A DNA stretch of 64,000 bases from Mesocentrotus franciscanus (GCA_037976565.1 CP137666.1:5870060-5934059), one strand, 5' to 3'; counted from the first letter of the stretch, positions 36,001 to 49,878 are shown. Numbers and translations: made by a program. The notes: generated from the letters alone by a model not told the origin.

Positions 36001-36897
36001 TATTGATAAATCCTTGAAAATTTCAAATTTCAATCTGCATGATTTTTTATTGAAATGCAAGAGACTCTACCTAGCATAAGAAATACATGTCATTCATTTT
36101 AAACAATCTTGACATCATTTTACTTTCTTGTCCCTTCTCTTTTCTTTTGAGCCATCTTTCATTTGTATCATGTTTTCCTTCTGTACAACAGAATCATCAA
36201 CAAAGTCCATTCCAGACGCTGTGGCACATACACCTACCACCGACAAACCACCATCCCGATACCCGAAGATTTTGATGAGACGTACGATGATGTAGACACT
36301 TATCAAAAGACAAAGATGCAGAAGACCCCTGAAGCTCCACCACCAGGTGACCAGGGTGAGCTCTATGATGACACTGGGCTAGAGATCATTGACACCGATG
36401 AAGTTTATGAGGATGTATCTAGCGGTATCAAAGAGCCAGAAGCGGCACCCAGACCGCCACCAGCTCGACACGGTGCACTTCCTGAAGTACCACACACCCC
36501 GTTCCAACCCACCATACAGCTTCCAGCTATTCCTACATCTCCGCGTCCCAAACCAGACCTCCCGCGAAGGGTGTCGGATGAGAAGCCAGCACCCCCACGG
36601 AGAACGAGTGAAGAGAAGATTCCTGTGAAGACAGAGAGCTTGCCACCTCCCCCAACCTTGCTTCCTACCCCAACCTTGCCTCCCAAACCAGAGCCATGGG
36701 AAGAAGATTATGACAACATTTATATGGGTATGTGGGACTGTTTTCCTAATGAGGATAATGAATTAGAGTTCCAGAGAGGAGACTTAGTCCATATTATTAG
36801 TAAAGAATTTGACTCCTTTAACTGGTGGGTTGGTGAGAAGAATAGCAAAATTGGTTTGGTGCCAAAAGCATATCTCATGGTGGCATATAGTTTATGA
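24037..36897 (+). CDS. SKAP2: Src kinase-associated phosphoprotein (SKAP1/2)-like adaptor with PH and SH3 domains
   Basis: Coding exons are 24037-24088, 31105-31239, 32558-32752, 33623-33703, 34290-34501, 35321-35403 and 36192-36897, joining in frame to about 487 residues. Order: a short helical N-terminus (VHDFLSITLKKEKLKKDV); an acidic linker with EEYADVE and ELYEDTS; a PH domain at about residues 140-250 (KEGFLEKRRK, LWQRRYCVIKENVFYYFKS, MTAWIDAIALA); PIPEDFDETYDDVD; a proline-rich linker; and a C-terminal SH3 domain (GMWDCF, ELEFQRGDLVHIISKEFD, NWWVGE, GLVPKAYLM). This is the SKAP architecture, and SKAP2 has near-identical SH3 and PEDYDE motifs. SKAPs are cytoplasmic adaptors downstream of Src-family kinases and ADAP in integrin signalling; the YDDV/YEDV tyrosines are likely kinase sites. 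It is longer than human SKAP2 (359 residues) because of the proline-rich linker. Full-length frame needs the third of three tandem donors after exon 6. Vertebrates have two paralogues; this could be the single ancestor. Confidence 0.93.
24352..24430. repeat. Short palindrome abutting a TTAA element
   Basis: GACTTGCCCTTTAAGTCTAC and GTAGACTTAAAGGGCAAGTC face each other across about 35 bases. The right arm is the terminus of the element at 24416-25208, so a second inverted copy of that terminus lies immediately outside it. This could be an insertion into a pre-existing end or an aborted transposition product. Confidence 0.75.
24416..25208. mobile_element. TTAA-flanked inverted-repeat element (Kolobok/piggyBac-like target)
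   Basis: Ends are TTAAAGGGCAAGTCCACTCC and the inverted GGGGACTTGGACTTTAA. Inverted repeats extend roughly 190 bp into the element, including AAGCAGAAAAATCAGACAAA against its reverse complement near 25150. TTAA lies at both borders (24416-24419 and 25205-25208). The middle is AT-rich and non-coding. It is in SKAP intron 1. Related ends occur at 38974-40097 and, more diverged, near 27470 and 31552. Confidence 0.8.
25381..25413. repeat. AGA trinucleotide microsatellite
   Basis: A pure run of about eleven AGA units in SKAP intron 1. Confidence 0.95.
25791..26020. mobile_element. Tiny inverted-repeat element carrying telomere-like CCCTAA repeats
   Basis: CTTTAGAATACCCCAC at 25791-25806 and GTGGGGTATTCTAAAG at 26005-26020 are perfect 16-bp inverted repeats. 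Between them (25884-25976) is a tract of CCCTAA-type hexamers with CTCTAA and CCCTAGT variants, the complement of the metazoan telomere repeat TTAGGG. It therefore looks like an interstitial telomeric tract inside a small element rather than a chromosome end. Confidence 0.75.
26122..26386. mobile_element. Foldback element, copy A
   Basis: The left arm has TTAATGCATACATCTTTGTC, AAGTGCCTAGTGACAGGC and TATTGCATTCACCTGTTGCA. The right arm is a diverged reverse complement ending GGATGCATTAATTGGG. A further inverted pair lies nearer the centre (GTGCACATATTGCATGC and GGGGGCAATGTGTGCA). It belongs to the same family as the palindrome at 39717-39878. Confidence 0.78.
27470..27790. repeat. Dispersed repeat related to 31552-31935
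   Basis: It contains AAAGCAGAAAAATCAGAG near 27512 and, inverted, ATGTATGACTCAGGGGGTCT then TTTCTTTTTAGAGGACCTAT near 27725. The same two blocks are found near 31600 and 31805. A degraded member of a TTAA-type inverted-repeat family is likely. It is in SKAP intron 1. Confidence 0.6.
28103..28780. mobile_element. Non-autonomous hAT-like element with near-perfect 8-bp target duplication
   Basis: The left end CACTGGCGTACTGATGGGG and the right end GCTCATTACGCCACTG are inverted repeats. The flanks CTTCCTCG (28095-28102) and CTCCCTCG (28781-28788) form an 8-bp duplication with one mismatch. Inside are about five copies of a block with CTAAAACCCCTGAGCTTC and GGGGCTCTGCCCCCTGGACC, spaced by ATGCTCATCTGACC. 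No transposase is present. Confidence 0.82.
28781..31104. other. SKAP intron 1, unannotated part
   Basis: AT-rich intron sequence up to the acceptor of exon 31105-31239. No exon, RNA gene or complete element was recognised. TTGGCAACTCTA near 30270 matches the end of the foldback element at 16918-17097. Confidence 0.5.
31552..31935. mobile_element. Degraded TTAA-type element in SKAP intron 2
   Basis: It begins at TTAAAGGGAAACACAAC, continues with AAGCAGAAAAATAAGGG, and carries GGTCCTCTAAAAAGGAAAGA then CCCTCCTGAGTCATACATTT, a block shared in inverse orientation with 27720-27765. It ends near TTTAAAAC. The ends are less complementary than in the other family members. Confidence 0.55.
32964..33357. 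mobile_element. TTAA-type MITE, complete copy 1
   Basis: The left end TTAAAGATAAAGACCAGTTC then TGG and the right end CCAAAACTGGTCTTTACC then TTTAA are inverted repeats of about 23 bp bordered by TTAA. The same family occurs at 49760-51573 (interrupted) and 61855-62089 (one end only). Internal landmarks shared by copies include GATTGCATTGTGAAAGAAAC and CACATGATTGGTAATGAGAG. It is 394 bp long, non-coding, in SKAP intron 3. Confidence 0.88.
35396..35408 (+). promoter_or_regulatory. Triple tandem splice donor GTAGGTAGGTAG in SKAP
   Basis: After codon GCA the sequence runs GTAGGTAGGTAGAT, offering donors after 35395, 35399 and 35403. Because the step is four bases, they leave phases 0, 1 and 2. 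With the acceptor at 36191/36192 only the phase-2 donor gives the full-length frame into the SH3 exon. The phase-1 donor, with the better consensus (AG/GTAGGT), would give a 34-residue tail (ESSTKSIPDAVAHTPTTDK ...) and a stop, removing SH3. Confidence 0.75.
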
Positions 36898-37001
36898 TCC
36901 AAGTCAGAATTGGGCTGTTTCCAGTGACTAATGCTTGGCAAAGCAGAACAGGAAGGAAACCTTGTATATATATATATCAATTTCTTAACCAAATAATTTC
37001 A

Positions 37002-37007
37002 AATAAA
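37002..37007 (+). terminator. Possible SKAP polyadenylation signal
   Basis: AATAAA occurs about 105 bp after the SKAP stop codon (36895-36897). Other AATAAA copies exist in this AT-rich stretch, so use of this one is only suggested by its closeness to the stop. Confidence 0.35.
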
Positions 37008-37938
37008 AATGCTAAAATATGCTACATTAGAAAATGCATTTTATTACAAAAACTGTTGATGTTTACATTTATTATTATTTATAGGTAACATATTATGATA
37101 GGAATTTTAAATTTTCTTATATTATACATCATAGCCTCAATAAGTCATTATTCTGATATGTATCTTGGAGGTGATCTTCCATTCTGGAAATAGAAATTTA
37201 TTCAGAGACAAACTAGTAAAATTTTGCTTTGTATGATTTATCAGGAAATGCCATATTTGCAGGTGTTTTGGTGGAATTTGTGCTGTGGTGCAAATTGAAT
37301 GAAATGGTTTTACAGCATTCCAAAGGGATGATTTGACTTGTCTAGGGTACGCTATGTGAGTCCATTCTGTATAATAGGTGTAACACCTGACTATTCTAGG
37401 ATTTAAATATGACCTCTATTTTGCACCAAATGGGTAGAATTTCAAGCCATTATCTGCCTTTAAGCTCCAATTCAACAGGAAAACAAGTAAAATATCAGCT
37501 GTAAAATAACCTGTTTTTAGCATTTTTAAGAATGAGTCTCATTTTCAAGGAACCCTTTTTTTGTTGGTGTGTTTCAAGGTGACTTGTGGGAGGCTCAAGG
37601 AGCTGCTTCAACAGAGCACCCTACTATTGTAATATCACAAATTTTATGTCTAAAATCCTTCCGATGTGGGGGTATTTTTATTGTGGATCTTTTCACCAAA
37701 GTACCTTCAAAGTTCACTTAAGAATATTACAGAGTCCCCAAAATATAGACTGAGTGTACCACAAAGCACCCTTTTTCTGTGACATTCAGAACAATCATTT
37801 GTACAAATTTGGATGGTAAGTTTTTTATAAAAAACAGGAGGATTTTGTGAATATCAACACAACTACTTGCCAAAATGACGCACTGACACATTTGATATCC
37901 ATGTCAATCAAAATTTGCCCTTTTTGGCACTTCTCTTT

Positions 37939-38083
37939 CTGGGCCCTGTTCATAAAATTTGTTCTCAATTACAAATGCTAAATTTCTACGACAAATTTGC
38001 TCTCATCCAATCAAATGCCACGATATCAGTAGCTTAGTTATTGTAACTTGTTATTGATATCAAGTTTGATGAACAGGGTCCTG
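37939..38083. mobile_element. 145-bp inverted-repeat element
   Basis: The ends GGGCCCTGTTCATAAAATTTG and CAAGTTTGATGAACAGGGTC are imperfect inverted repeats about 20 bp long. It is non-coding. It lies downstream of SKAP, between convergent genes. Confidence 0.7.
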
Positions 38084-38973
38084 AAGTCTCCGATGCTTGG
38101 AACAGTGTGATCACAATGTCTTCCATAGATCTACTAGTAGAAACACTGGTTGTTAGTAGTCTGCAGGCACAGACTCTAATTTGATACTTAAACATGAAGT
38201 CTTGAGCTGAGCCTACATCTCTCAGTCTCTTTATGTGTCAGGGGCAGCTATAGGACAGCTCCTATGGAGTGCAGTAAACTGCAGTCTGTATAGTCTCTTA
38301 GTTCACATACTCTGTTTATACACACACCCTAGCTGACAAGGGTTTGTACTGGCAAACTACATGTTTGTGTAGGTTCTTTGTTTAATTATTAGTCCAGTAT
38401 AAAACTAATATGACAACTCAGAGCTAGACCACAGTGTATTGTATACTGTTAACTTCACATACACATGTATGTACATAGAAATGTACAAAATGGATATCTT
38501 TATATTATATTTTGTATTTAATCAATTAATGAAGTTCAAATTGTATAAAAATTATCATAGTTGTATTTCAAACTGTATTTTTTTCAACTCATTAGACATT
38601 ATGTTTATGTACATCAAGTAATTGTTTAGTGTGTCAGTACAGATTCAGGCTAATTGGAAATGCGCAGTGGTAAGCCTCTGATATGAGAACACATGTAGAG
38701 CTGTCTGTACTTGTTCAAACTTGGATTTACTTAATGGTATTTTTTCATCATTGTTCTTAACTTATAACTCCATCTTTAAAAAAAAATGAAATTGAGATCT
38801 CTCATTTTGTATTTTGCCACTTCAAAAACGTTCTTGCAGTAGTCAAGATTTCAGGTTATACATGTACAAATAATGGAACTCCTCCCATTGAATATCATTC
38901 AGGTGATTTTGAATATTTCAGCTACAAATTGTGACTTTAATCTTTGATGACCGTTAGTCTTTAATATAACTAT

Positions 38974-40097
38974 TTAAAGGGGAAGTCCATCCTGATATTA
39001 CGTTGGTTTTAATAAAAGCAGGAAAATGAGGGAAACAAATTAGTGAAAGTTTGACAAATATCCAATTAAAAAGAGGAAAGTAAATAAAAAATGTAATACA
39101 TTCATAAATGTTCTTTCTTATTTTATCCTACATTCCAATATTCTTATACAGTGATGTCTCAAAACTTCTGCAGACATGATGCAGAGAACCACAAAAAGCA
39201 TGGTGCACTTCATATTATTATATCACTCAGATCAGTTAGTTTGTATAGTGGACCATTGGTGAGAGCAGCCATTTTATACTCCTCAACATATCACCTCTTG
39301 CCATTCAATTTAACAGTTTCGCCACAGCAGTTGTTTTAAGTGGATTACCACATTTTTGAAAGGGGGTCTTGACAATACATCCTTTCACGGTTACAAGAGC
39401 GCATGTGCTGTTGTTAACTCATAATTTTAAATGGCGCCCATATCATTGTGATGTGAGGGCAAAGCGCAGGCAGTGACGCAACAATACATGTGCATCTGAA
39501 AACATTGACGACGCAATGTTTACTCGCAAATTAATATGACGGCCCACTCCACTGAAAAGTTGAGCTGATTAGATAGACAAAAATCTAAAAAGCCCAAATA
39601 TAACTTGGTTTTGGAAAATGGTGCTCAGATTTATTTTTAATAATTTTTTTTAATGAGCAAAAAACAAGTTAATGAGCGAGTCGGTTGTGACGTAGGGTCC
39701 TCATAACACAGATTCGTAATGTAACCAAATTTAATGCATACGTCTTTGTGAAGTGCCTCGATACAAACTATTTCATTCACCTGATAAGAATAATGAAACA
39801 CTATTATTCTTATCAGGTGAATGAAATAGTTTGTATAGAGGCACTTAAACGTATGCATTAAATTTGATTACATTACAAAAATAGCCTATTGTCAGAATGT
39901 ATACCGCTGGCACTTTCGTTGTGAGTAGCATACGTCACATCCGTACAGCAACATAAATGTTTTGCTCGAAATACCCGAAACAAAAATCGCTCTTAAAAAT
40001 CACCTGATTGAAGTACGCCCGTGATATTTGGCAGTTTTAACCTTTTATTTATTTACATGTTATAATTTTTGAAAATCGGAGTGGACTTGGGCTTTAA
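38974..40097. mobile_element. TTAA-flanked composite element
   Basis: The left end TTAAAGGGGAAGTCCATCC and the right end GGAGTGGACTTGGGCTTTAA are inverted and bordered by TTAA, like the element at 24416-25208. A second inverted pair, TACATCCTTTCACGGTTA (39380-39397) and TAACCGTGAAAGGATGTA (40095-40112), overlaps the right border, so two elements or a rearranged copy may be combined. A long palindrome (39717-39878) is nested inside. Confidence 0.65.
39717..39878. mobile_element. Foldback element, copy B: near-perfect 160-bp palindrome
   Basis: The left arm contains TTTAATGCATACGTCTTTGT, GAAGTGCCTCGATACAAACT and ATTTCATTCACCTGATAAGA. The right arm is its reverse complement except for a small bulge and a few changes. 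The loop is about 8 bases (GAAACACT). Arms of about 75 bp make this one of the strongest hairpins in the window. It is homologous to 26122-26386. Confidence 0.92.
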
Positions 40098-40200
40098 CCG
40101 TGAAAGGATGTATTATATTTTGTTAACTCTTTTTTTTCTTCCCCAAAGACCTCTAGATCTGTACGTGAGGAATATTTCTATGCAAATCAAGGCATTTTTT

Positions 40201-40673
40201 AATGTGTGAAAGCATGAACAACGTTAATGCATTTAGTGTATCGTCTGTATATAACTAATGGCCATATCTATGTCGGCTTCACCATTTAGCTATTTTATAT
40301 TTTTATTCAAGATAATATCAAAGAATGTATTTTCCATTAATTTCTTAATGTTTTTTTTCCAATAAAAAAAAATTTACTGAAAGTGAAAATACAAGCCTTT
40401 ATGTTAGTGTTAAATTCTAGCCTATCATTAACCACGACCATTAAATACATAAATGTGTGAAAGCATGAACAACGTTAATGCATTTAGTGTATCGTCTGTA
40501 TATAACTAATGGCTATATCTATGTCGGCTTCACCATTTAGCTATTTTATATTTTTATTCAAGATAATATCAAAGAATGTATTTTCTATTAATTTCTAAAT
40601 GTTTTTTTTAGCCTTTATGTTAGTGTTAAATTCTAGCCTATCATTAACCACGACCATTAAATACATAAATGTA
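40201..40673. repeat. Tandem duplication with 251-bp period
   Basis: A block starting AATGTGTGAAAGCATGAACA is repeated from 40452. The copies are almost identical except that the second lacks about 35 bases around CAATAAAAAAAAATTTACTG. The high identity implies a recent event. It is intergenic, between SKAP and HP1. Confidence 0.9.
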
Positions 40674-42351
40674 TTTTTAAAGAATATTCTGAAAAGGACA
40701 TTTCACAACTGTTATGTAAAGAATTAAAAGGTAATAATCATTATGTGGGGATAAAATTGAAACTTTGAAATGCTCCTCATCAACAAAAGGAAATCACTTT
40801 GAATCTAAAAATATACTGGTAGTTTGAAATTGTGGATCAGTATGCCCTACAGTAAAAATATAAACTTTTCTAAGGTTTGTATATTTCTCACATACATGTA
40901 TTTATGTATAATTATAATATATTCAGATATTGCATTTCATTACAGTAGGTTTTGAAAATATGAATAATAAATATGCCAATAATTTTGTTGAATGCTCAAA
41001 AAGAAATGTCTCAAGACCTAATACTGCGTCCCTCCCATGTCTATCTCTCTAACTTTCCCTAAATGAAAGTGAATCTATAAATGATATCCACCTTTCATAA
41101 GTCATTTCGTATTTTGGTAATATGTGGTTTTGGGTCTTCAACATGAAAGAGTTTTCCAACTATGTATGACATTTTGAATACACTAGTATACTTTCATATG
41201 AGAGGTATACAAAAAATATATACAGAGCAGTTATTATTTATGTTTTCACTTTATTCCATTTACTAAAACTACACATGGTTAAACAGTTTTCAAGAATAAA
41301 AACCTTCAGCAAAACAGATATCAAAACTATTCCTCGCTGGATTGATTTTATGTTTACATATCAGTATTTGAGTGCAATGGATGAGAATACATTTTTAAAC
41401 AATACTAGATATATTATGCATACATGTACAGCCTTAACTACTATCCTTTTGCACCTGAGGACTATTATTTGTATACTGTATAAGCCATATAATTATTTTC
41501 GCATTGAGACATTTTAACTGAGAACAGAGACACAAATATTTACGCGATGATTAACACAGGCTACTTACAATCATAAATCACATGAGCACTGCCAGCTCAT
41601 TTTTGTGCATGTTGTCACAATCAAATTTAATTCACAAAAATAAAATCATCACTGAAATATTAGCTTATACAGTGCATTACAGGGGATTCATGTTATGAAG
41701 AATGAGACAACCAAATATGGATGAATGTTCAAAAATCTATGAAAGAGGGCAACTTTGCTTAATCTTAAATTTCAGCACAACAATTTTCACAATCCTTTTA
41801 GTCTGGAAAAACACAACATTTAATCCTACACAATATACAAAATTAATACACTAATTGATGGTATGTTTGCAAGGTGGAACAAAATTTATAAATGATGACC
41901 TACATAATGAGTATCAAAGACACAAGTTCATATTTTACTACATGTAATTCACTCATCTTAAAGCCAACCTTGGGTTTAAGATCATGTTAAGCGAAGGAAA
42001 ACTTAGACCTCAGACTACCTTCCCTTTGCTAAACCAGATTTTGAATAAAACCTAGCGCCAAGCGTTGTGTTTAGTGGAATATGGACCATGAAGACTAAGG
42101 ATACCAGCACTCTTTTAACTCCAAGGAAATATATCAGTTGCATTGGTATCTCTGGTAGAAAAAGGAGTGCACTTGTTGAGGGTATTTCAGGTCAACTCTT
42201 TTTCACCACGGTCAAAGCCGAAACCACCATGAGCACTACATGGAAGTTATGAGACATACTTCACTTGTCTGAGACGATCTTTTGTCAACCAGTGTATTTA
42301 CTTTTGGACATGAAAACAAATGTAGTAAATATCACAAATGCATGAAATAGC

Positions 42352-42467
42352 CAGGCCAATATTCACAAAGCCTTACTAAGCTGAGTTGTCAACAAACCAT
42401 GAACTTATAGGCTGTGTAATTAGTCGATTATAACCAAGTAAGGTTATATGAATATGGGCCTTGATCG
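42352..42467. mobile_element. 116-bp inverted-repeat element
   Basis: AGGCCAATATTCACAAAGCC then TTACT at the left is matched by AGTAAGG, then TTATATGAATATGGGCCTTG, at the right. It is short, palindromic and non-coding, with the phrase ATTCACAAAG seen in other small elements of the window (59915 and 62660). Confidence 0.72.
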
Positions 42468-43679
42468 ACACACACAAAAAAATTAAAAAATGTATAAAAT
42501 GTCATACACAACAGCTGATATATACATGTACACACAAACATATTACAAATGATCTTTACGTTATTCGGTAGTGTTTTGCCAGAGAACAGGTTATGAACAT
42601 AATTTTTTCAAAGATTTGAAGTTACACTGATTAGTCAGGTTGAAATATCACAATGCCGAGACCACATATGATAAGTTTAGATTACAGCCTAATAAAGAAA
42701 TTAGATAGCAATACAATAAATATAAGTTATGCAGGAATGCTGTGACAATTCCAATGTAACTATCACTGTTGCCATACTTTCTCTTTTAAATCGTGGAAAG
42801 ATGATGGAGACAGCAATACAAAGAACATTAGTTAGCATTATTATGCCAGATTGCTATCATGAGAATTCCAATGTAGCAATCACTGTTCTTTTGTAATTCC
42901 TGGAAAAAGGATGGAATTTCATCATCTCTTTGATCCGAGTCTACAAAAATGTTGAAAAATAGCTTAAGGTGCCACACTTACCTTCAAAGTTTGGAATTAA
43001 CTGAGTGAACGGACTAAATACAACATGCATTTTCTTATAAAACATAATACATACAGCAACTTGAACTTAAAAGCTTCATGACACTAAATCCGGTGCATTT
43101 ACAAAATACAACAACAAAGCGACCACACAACCCTACATAAAAAGCCATGTGTTTCTGCGGAATGTATCGAGGTCAGTCTACTTTCTGCCCCTTTGTAGTA
43201 TTAAAGCGGTGCATACTGCATGAAGAGTGAAAAAACATATCTTGCTTCAACTGAAACTAAGAAACAATGCTGATTGTAGAAAAAATATGGCACATCTATA
43301 CATTGAATAACAAGAACTTTGTACCGGTATATATGATTACAAACATATATAGACAACCTGTACAATAGAAAGAATGATATTGGGAAAAAGAAGCTTACAC
43401 ATGCAGTTCCTTTCTCATTATCAGTGTAATTTAGGAGAACAAGAAGGTACACACCACAAATAATTGGGAACATCTCCATTGTACATGTAACATGAAAAAC
43501 ACTCAACAATGGAGTTTCCTATTTCTGGACAGATTTTACATTCTTAAAATGTTTGCATAAGTACTACATGCACTTGATGCAGATCAACATATGGATCATG
43601 TCAGTGATAACCAGTATTGATATATTTTTGTCACAAGAGACCTTCCATAGCATGTCAATCCAGTTATCCATGTATTGAC

Positions 43680-43765
43680 ATAGTGAGAGCAAGAAATAGA
43701 GACAGAGAGGGGGAGAAGAGAGGGGGAGAAAGAGAGGGGGAGAAAGAGGGGGAGAGAGAGAGAAA
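43680..43765. repeat. Purine-rich GGGGAGAAAGAGA repeat
   Basis: A low-complexity AG-rich tract with several GGGGAGAAAGAG units. The Ser/Pro/Leu-rich open frames across it are artefacts. Confidence 0.9.
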
Positions 43766-44788
43766 CAGACATTTTCATATTTACAATTAATACAGGGAAA
43801 CCCCATTACAAACAAACCTCTACATCGGTCTCCGCATTAAAATTTGCCAACCGATGGCACCTACTACCCTACATAACACAGTCTGCCAAGAGCATTTCAA
43901 CTTGACGTAAAAGTACTTGAGTAAACACCCTTCTGGCTCCCAACAGGCGAGTGAAAGAGTGAATATGCAAATGAGCAAGAACCAAGGTCCTTTTTTGTTT
44001 ATAGACATGACGCGCTAAATGGCAACAGCAAAATAAAACCATTTTAGGTGTAAATGAATAGCAAGTTGGGATTTTTTTAAAAGACAAAGAAAACAGTAGC
44101 TGCATGCAAAAAAAAGTCTGTGTGTGGGCAAGCCCAAGGTATTGTGTCTCATAATGTTACCATCATCCATGAATCTTTTACTGTACCTGACATTTTTATC
44201 AAGTCGATAGCCGTACTAGATCTTTGATCAGACCAAAATAACAAGGAAAATGACACTTGTGATAATTTTTGGTTAGTTTGCTTAACTCTTGGTAATTTCT
44301 GGGGTAGTAAATGATATTATACCTTGGACTTGCTTGTGTACATATCCGTTTGTTATAAAAATGTTATAATACTAAGCGGATGGTGCTCATTCATGCTATT
44401 TTGCAGTTCCACTTTGTTGAGCTGGTATACCACATCAAGTATGGCTAAGGCTTAAAGAAGCAGGCAGTTGCATTCATGAAAACTTTTCAGAGGACTGTCA
44501 AACACATCAACATCAATGTACAAAAAAGAAAAAATTGTTCAAGAGGGAGAAAAAATATGTCAACTCTAAATGTATGATCTTTGGTGTAAATGAAGCACCT
44601 CCCAAGGTGAATGCACAATCAATGCTTGGGGTTCACATAGGTTGGTTCGCATCTATCCAAGCTCGTTTCTTTGAGGTTTCCCTGTATCCGCATCACGTGC
44701 CTAAGCAAGTTTGACGATAGATGAGGAAAATATATAGGGACGTACAAAAGATGTTTACAAAAGACATGAGCGACCAAAAACTGTGCTT

Positions 44789-48214
<3,426 letters not shown>

Positions 48215-48993
48215 CTATTGTAACGAGAGAAAGAGAGGGGGAGAAGGAGAATAATATCAATTGTCTGTGGTGCTCCTTTCTATTTCAGTGTTCGGGCAAA
48301 CTAAGAATTCTGAAATCTTTTGATATCGGCAGTGCCTTGTAACTGCCTGTCTTACAGTGCACACTTCTGGAATCTGGAAGAGTCGGATTCAGCATGTATA
48401 CACAAGTGTCGCCAAAGTCACTCACTGACACTTCCTGCGTCCTTTTACATGAAACTAATCAATATTTTCATAAAGTAAGCATCAAACCTGTCATACTGAC
48501 GGTACCGACCATACAGTATGCAATTGTATTGTGCAGCAGTTTGCCGTGAATCCCATGAGAAAGTGTATATTATAAGTCTTCGTTTTTAGGAAAAATACTC
48601 CAAAAAGATAAGAAAATTGACACGAAAGGGGTAAGAAACATAACAACTTTTAAATCATGACCATTATTTGAACAATTGATGAAGATTTAGTTGATTTGTT
48701 GGTATGTTTTAGCAGGGTATCTCCACGCCGGAGTTACGGGTCAAAAAATGGATACTGAAGTACACTAGCGCCACAAAAGGTCAGTCATGACTTGTACTTC
48801 GTACTTGTAGGACGACGACAATGACAGGTAACTTCAAAGTTCAAGTTAACTTATCAATATCAAGTTCATTCAGTTCACCCAACAACATGCCTAGAATAGA
48901 ATCTATGCGTCTACTCCTTAGATCATATCCGAAGTAGGCCTAGATCTAGATCTATAGTTGGACTATAGGTCTAGACCCTAGTACTAGTATACT

Positions 48994-49569
48994 CTTTTCA
49001 CACTTGTTTTGCTTAACCCCGTACTAACTTTTTTGGCTTTTCTCACTGCAATTCGTTAGCCCCGTACTAGCCATAGCGTGAATATTCATTAATTCGCTCC
49101 ACTGCGTAGTCCCGGACTATTTTTCGCTTCTGTTCTCATTCATTTTGCTTGGCACCGCAATTGCGGAGTTAGCACCACAATTGTGGGTTAGCCCTGCTAT
49201 TTTGCAGGGCCAGCTAACCCGTACTATAGGTGGGGCTAGCCCACTTTGGTAAAACGTGTCTGAACAGAAAGTGGAATAAGCTTAACCCGGACTATAGGTA
49301 GGGCTAAGACCCCCCTTTAACCCCACCTATAGTCCGGGGTTAAGCAAATTTTTGCCAGTGTGCAAAGAAAGTGGAATAAGCTAAACCCCGGACTATAGGT
49401 GGGGCTAAAACCCCCCCTTTAACGCCACCTATAGTACGGGGTTAAGCAACATTTTGCCAGTGTGAAAAGAAAGTGGAATAAGCTTAACCCCGGACTATAG
49501 GTGGGGCTAAGACCCCCCTTTAGCCCCACCTATAGTACGGGGTTAAGCAAAATTTTGCCAGTGTGAAAA
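48994..49569. mobile_element. Foldback element built from tandem hairpin monomers
   Basis: The outer ends TTTTCACACTTGTTTTGCTT and AAGCAAAATTTTGCCAGTGT then GAAAA are inverted. Inside are three consecutive units of about 101 bp, each starting AAGTGGAATAAGC and holding a hairpin with arms AACCCCGGACTATAGGTGGG and CCCACCTATAGTCCGGGGTT around a GACCCCCCTTT-like loop. The left part has more diverged versions (GCACCGCAATTGCGG, CCCTGCTATTTTGCAGGG). It is upstream of the HP1 coding exons. Confidence 0.88.
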
Positions 49570-49878
49570 CACTTGTAGTAATCTATATAGCCATATATAG
49601 GCCTAAATGATATAGTCTAGGCTAGAGCCTTAGACTGTTAGAGGACTCTAGATATCTGTATAGACCCCTAGGCCTATACTTTTATAGGCAGATAGGCTAA
49701 TCTGGCTTGCACTTAAATTACACAAATTACAGTTACAATTAGTTACACGGCGTTAATATTTAAAGGTAAAGACCAGTTTTGGAAACGCCCCTCTCTCAAA
49801 AAAATGAAATGGAAGCTCTCATTACCAATCATGTGAAAGAATATGTTTTGACTTATACATGATGATACAAATTTTGAT

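Larger units (their letters stand above)
40674..44788. other. 3' flank and probable 3' UTR of the HP1 gene
   Basis: No coding exon recognised. Part of this stretch is probably the 3' UTR of the minus-strand HP1 gene, whose stop codon is at 44789-44791; where it ends cannot be told. It contains a small inverted-repeat element (42352-42467) and a GGGGAGAAAGAGA-type purine tract (43680-43765). Confidence 0.45.
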
